Assembly (NCBI RefSeq): GCF_041807905.1
Contig: NZ_JBGVSA010000002.1
Span: forward strand, 1 to 64,000
Reading direction: 5' to 3'
Length of the DNA: 64,000 bases
DNA from: JBGVSA01 sp041807905
GTDB lineage: Bacteria; Pseudomonadota; Gammaproteobacteria; Burkholderiales; Rhodocyclaceae
In this document: piece by piece, positions 62,861 to 64,000 of the stretch
Layout: each line of letters begins with the position of its first letter
Numbering within the stretch: position 1 is the stretch's first letter
The notes under the pieces: generated by a model
Database searches by the model: none
Seen by the model: the letters and a program-made list of their open reading frames with translations, nothing else
What the model was told of the DNA's origin: nothing
Translations under genes and position numbers: made by a program

Positions 62861-63898
62861 ATGAGCGCTTCTCACATTCACGTATCGGGCCAGACTTTGC
62901 GTGCAGCAGGGCAGCGGCTTGCCACGGTGCTGGCCACGCTTTTCGGTCTGCTCGTACTGACTTTCTTCATCGGGCGGGTTATGCCACTCGATCCGGTGCT
63001 GGCCATCGTCGGACCCGATGCCGATCATTCCACCTACCAGCAGGTATTCATCCGTCTAGGGTTGGATCGCCCGCTGTACGTCCAGTTCGCGTACTACGTG
63101 CGCGACCTCTTGCATGGTGATCTGGGCAACGCGCTACTGACCGGCCACGCCGTCGTGGACGACATCCGGCGCGTGATGCCCGCAACCATCGAGTTAGCGA
63201 CCATCGCCATCATCGTGGGTACGGGCGTAGGGGTGCCGCTTGGCGTGTATGCCGCGACCCGCCACGGTCGAATGGCCGATCAGGTAGTGCGTCTCATCAG
63301 CCTGTTTGGCTATTCAGTGCCGGTGTTCTGGTTCGGCATGATGGGGCTGTTGGTGTTCTATTCGTGGCTGGGTTGGGCTGGCGGTTCGGGGCGCATCGAT
63401 CTTGCTTACGATGGCCTGATCGATTCGCGCACCGGATTCCTTGTGCTCGACGCCTTGTTGGCCGGCGATTGGGAGGTTCTTGCCAGCGCGCTGTCGCACA
63501 TCTGGTTGCCGGCCTGCATTCTCGGCCTGCATTCGATGGCTTACATCAGCCGCATGACGCGTAGCTTTATGCTCGGCCAGCTCAAGCAGGAATACATCAT
63601 CACCGCACGGGTGAAGGGCCTGCCGGAACGCACCATCATCTGGCGCCATGCCTTCCGCAACATCCTCGTGCAGTTGCTGACCATCGTGGCGCTGGCCTAC
63701 GGCTCGCTGCTAGAAGGCGCGGTGCTGATCGAGACTGTGTATTCGTGGCCCGGCTTCGGTTCGTACCTCACCAGTAGTCTGCTGCTCGGCGACATGAACG
63801 CCGTGATGGGCTGCGTGCTGCTGATCGGGATCATTTTCGTCACGCTCAACCTGGTGGCCGACGCGCTGTACCGGGTGTTCGATCCGAGGACTCGTTGA
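62861..63898 (+). CDS. ABC transporter permease, DppB type
   Basis: 345 residues. Six helices with the first after a short cytosolic start (RLATVLATLFGLLVLTFFIGRVMPLDPV), the DppB-type RLGLDRPLYVQFAYYVRDLLHGDLG, and the EAA loop around AYISRMTRSFMLGQLKQEYIITARVKGLPERTIIWRHAFRN. It partners the binding protein upstream and the permease that follows. The stop and the next start overlap as TGATG. Confidence 0.95.
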   Translation: MSASHIHVSGQTLRAAGQRLATVLATLFGLLVLTFFIGRVMPLDPVLAIVGPDADHSTYQQVFIRLGLDRPLYVQFAYYVRDLLHGDLGNALLTGHAVVDDIRRVMPATIELATIAIIVGTGVGVPLGVYAATRHGRMADQVVRLISLFGYSVPVFWFGMMGLLVFYSWLGWAGGSGRIDLAYDGLIDSRTGFLVLDALLAGDWEVLASALSHIWLPACILGLHSMAYISRMTRSFMLGQLKQEYIITARVKGLPERTIIWRHAFRNILVQLLTIVALAYGSLLEGAVLIETVYSWPGFGSYLTSSLLLGDMNAVMGCVLLIGIIFVTLNLVADALYRVFDPRTR

Positions 63899-64000
63899 TG
63901 AGCAACCAAGCAAGCATCATCATGCCCGCCGAAGCGGCACCCGCTCGAACGGCGCCACATTCTGCGACTCAGGCCATGCGCGAAAGCACGGCCCGTGCAT
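63898..64000 (+). CDS. Second ABC permease, DppC type (3' partial)
   Basis: The ATG at 63898 overlaps the previous stop (TGATG). Only the first 34 residues are in the window, a polar N-terminal tail (MSNQASIIMPAEAAPARTAP) before the first helix. Position after a DppB-type gene makes a DppC-type partner permease by far the most likely; sequence alone is too short to prove it. ATP-binding subunits probably follow. Confidence 0.7.
   Translation, partial: MSNQASIIMPAEAAPARTAPHSATQAMRESTARA

Overview
The window is a continuous stretch of GC-rich chromosome, densely coded on both strands. It looks like a betaproteobacterium of the order Burkholderiales. The clues are gene content and protein style: a second-type IF-1 beside a cold-shock gene, orn/M48 protease/rsgA together, DUF47-pit, opgGH, ettA, DUF2789 and DUF1653 proteins, and many Burkholderiales-type regulators. 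The family cannot be fixed by eye. I see no rRNA, tRNA, CRISPR array, intact transposase or prophage.

Layout. 1-3.0 kb is the end of an Anbu (bacterial proteasome homologue) cluster: circularly permuted ATP-grasp (5' end outside the window), alpha-E protein and Anbu. 3.0-6.3 kb holds a DoxX protein, rsgA, an M48 protease and orn. 6.3-10.3 kb is a two-gene unit for an exported transglutaminase/TPR protein and an exported partner. 10.3-25 kb mixes housekeeping genes (DUF2789, glycine-zipper lipoprotein, AzgA purine permease, csp, infA, DUF1653, selO, sotB, secondary alcohol dehydrogenase) with pectin- or polysaccharide-related material: a relic of a GH28 enzyme, an exported beta-helix protein, an intact Tat/lipobox GH28 enzyme, and a lipoprotein with a poly-serine linker. 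24.5-31.3 kb has ettA and a 1650-residue TPR protein with an embedded C39-like peptidase domain.

31.3-38.4 kb carries a Cache chemoreceptor behind a good sigma-28 type promoter, a bactofilin, a lipoprotein aminopeptidase, small membrane and unknown proteins, and two envelope proteins sharing a small cysteine-containing module. 38.6-45.1 kb has DUF47-pit phosphate uptake, a two-component system, a dispersed-repeat-like gene-free stretch, a GlcG/HbpS protein and a lipoprotein hydrolase. 45.2-54.0 kb has a Cache-GAF-HD-GYP protein, a LysR/NAD(P)-binding divergent pair, a RutE-like nitroreductase, a Bcr/CflA exporter and a MATE exporter pair. 54.5-58.3 kb is opgGH for osmoregulated periplasmic glucans. 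58.5-64 kb is a VOC protein, a GntR/FadR regulator and a divergent operon of an enolase-superfamily enzyme with a peptide/opine-type ABC importer that runs off the window.

Taken together, the genes suggest a motile, plant- or soil-associated heterotroph that has gained and lost plant-wall carbohydrate genes. The best candidates for under-described biology are the giant TPR-C39 protein, the Anbu cluster without an adjacent transglutaminase, and the envelope module that is continuous in one protein but split by a glycine zipper in its neighbour.
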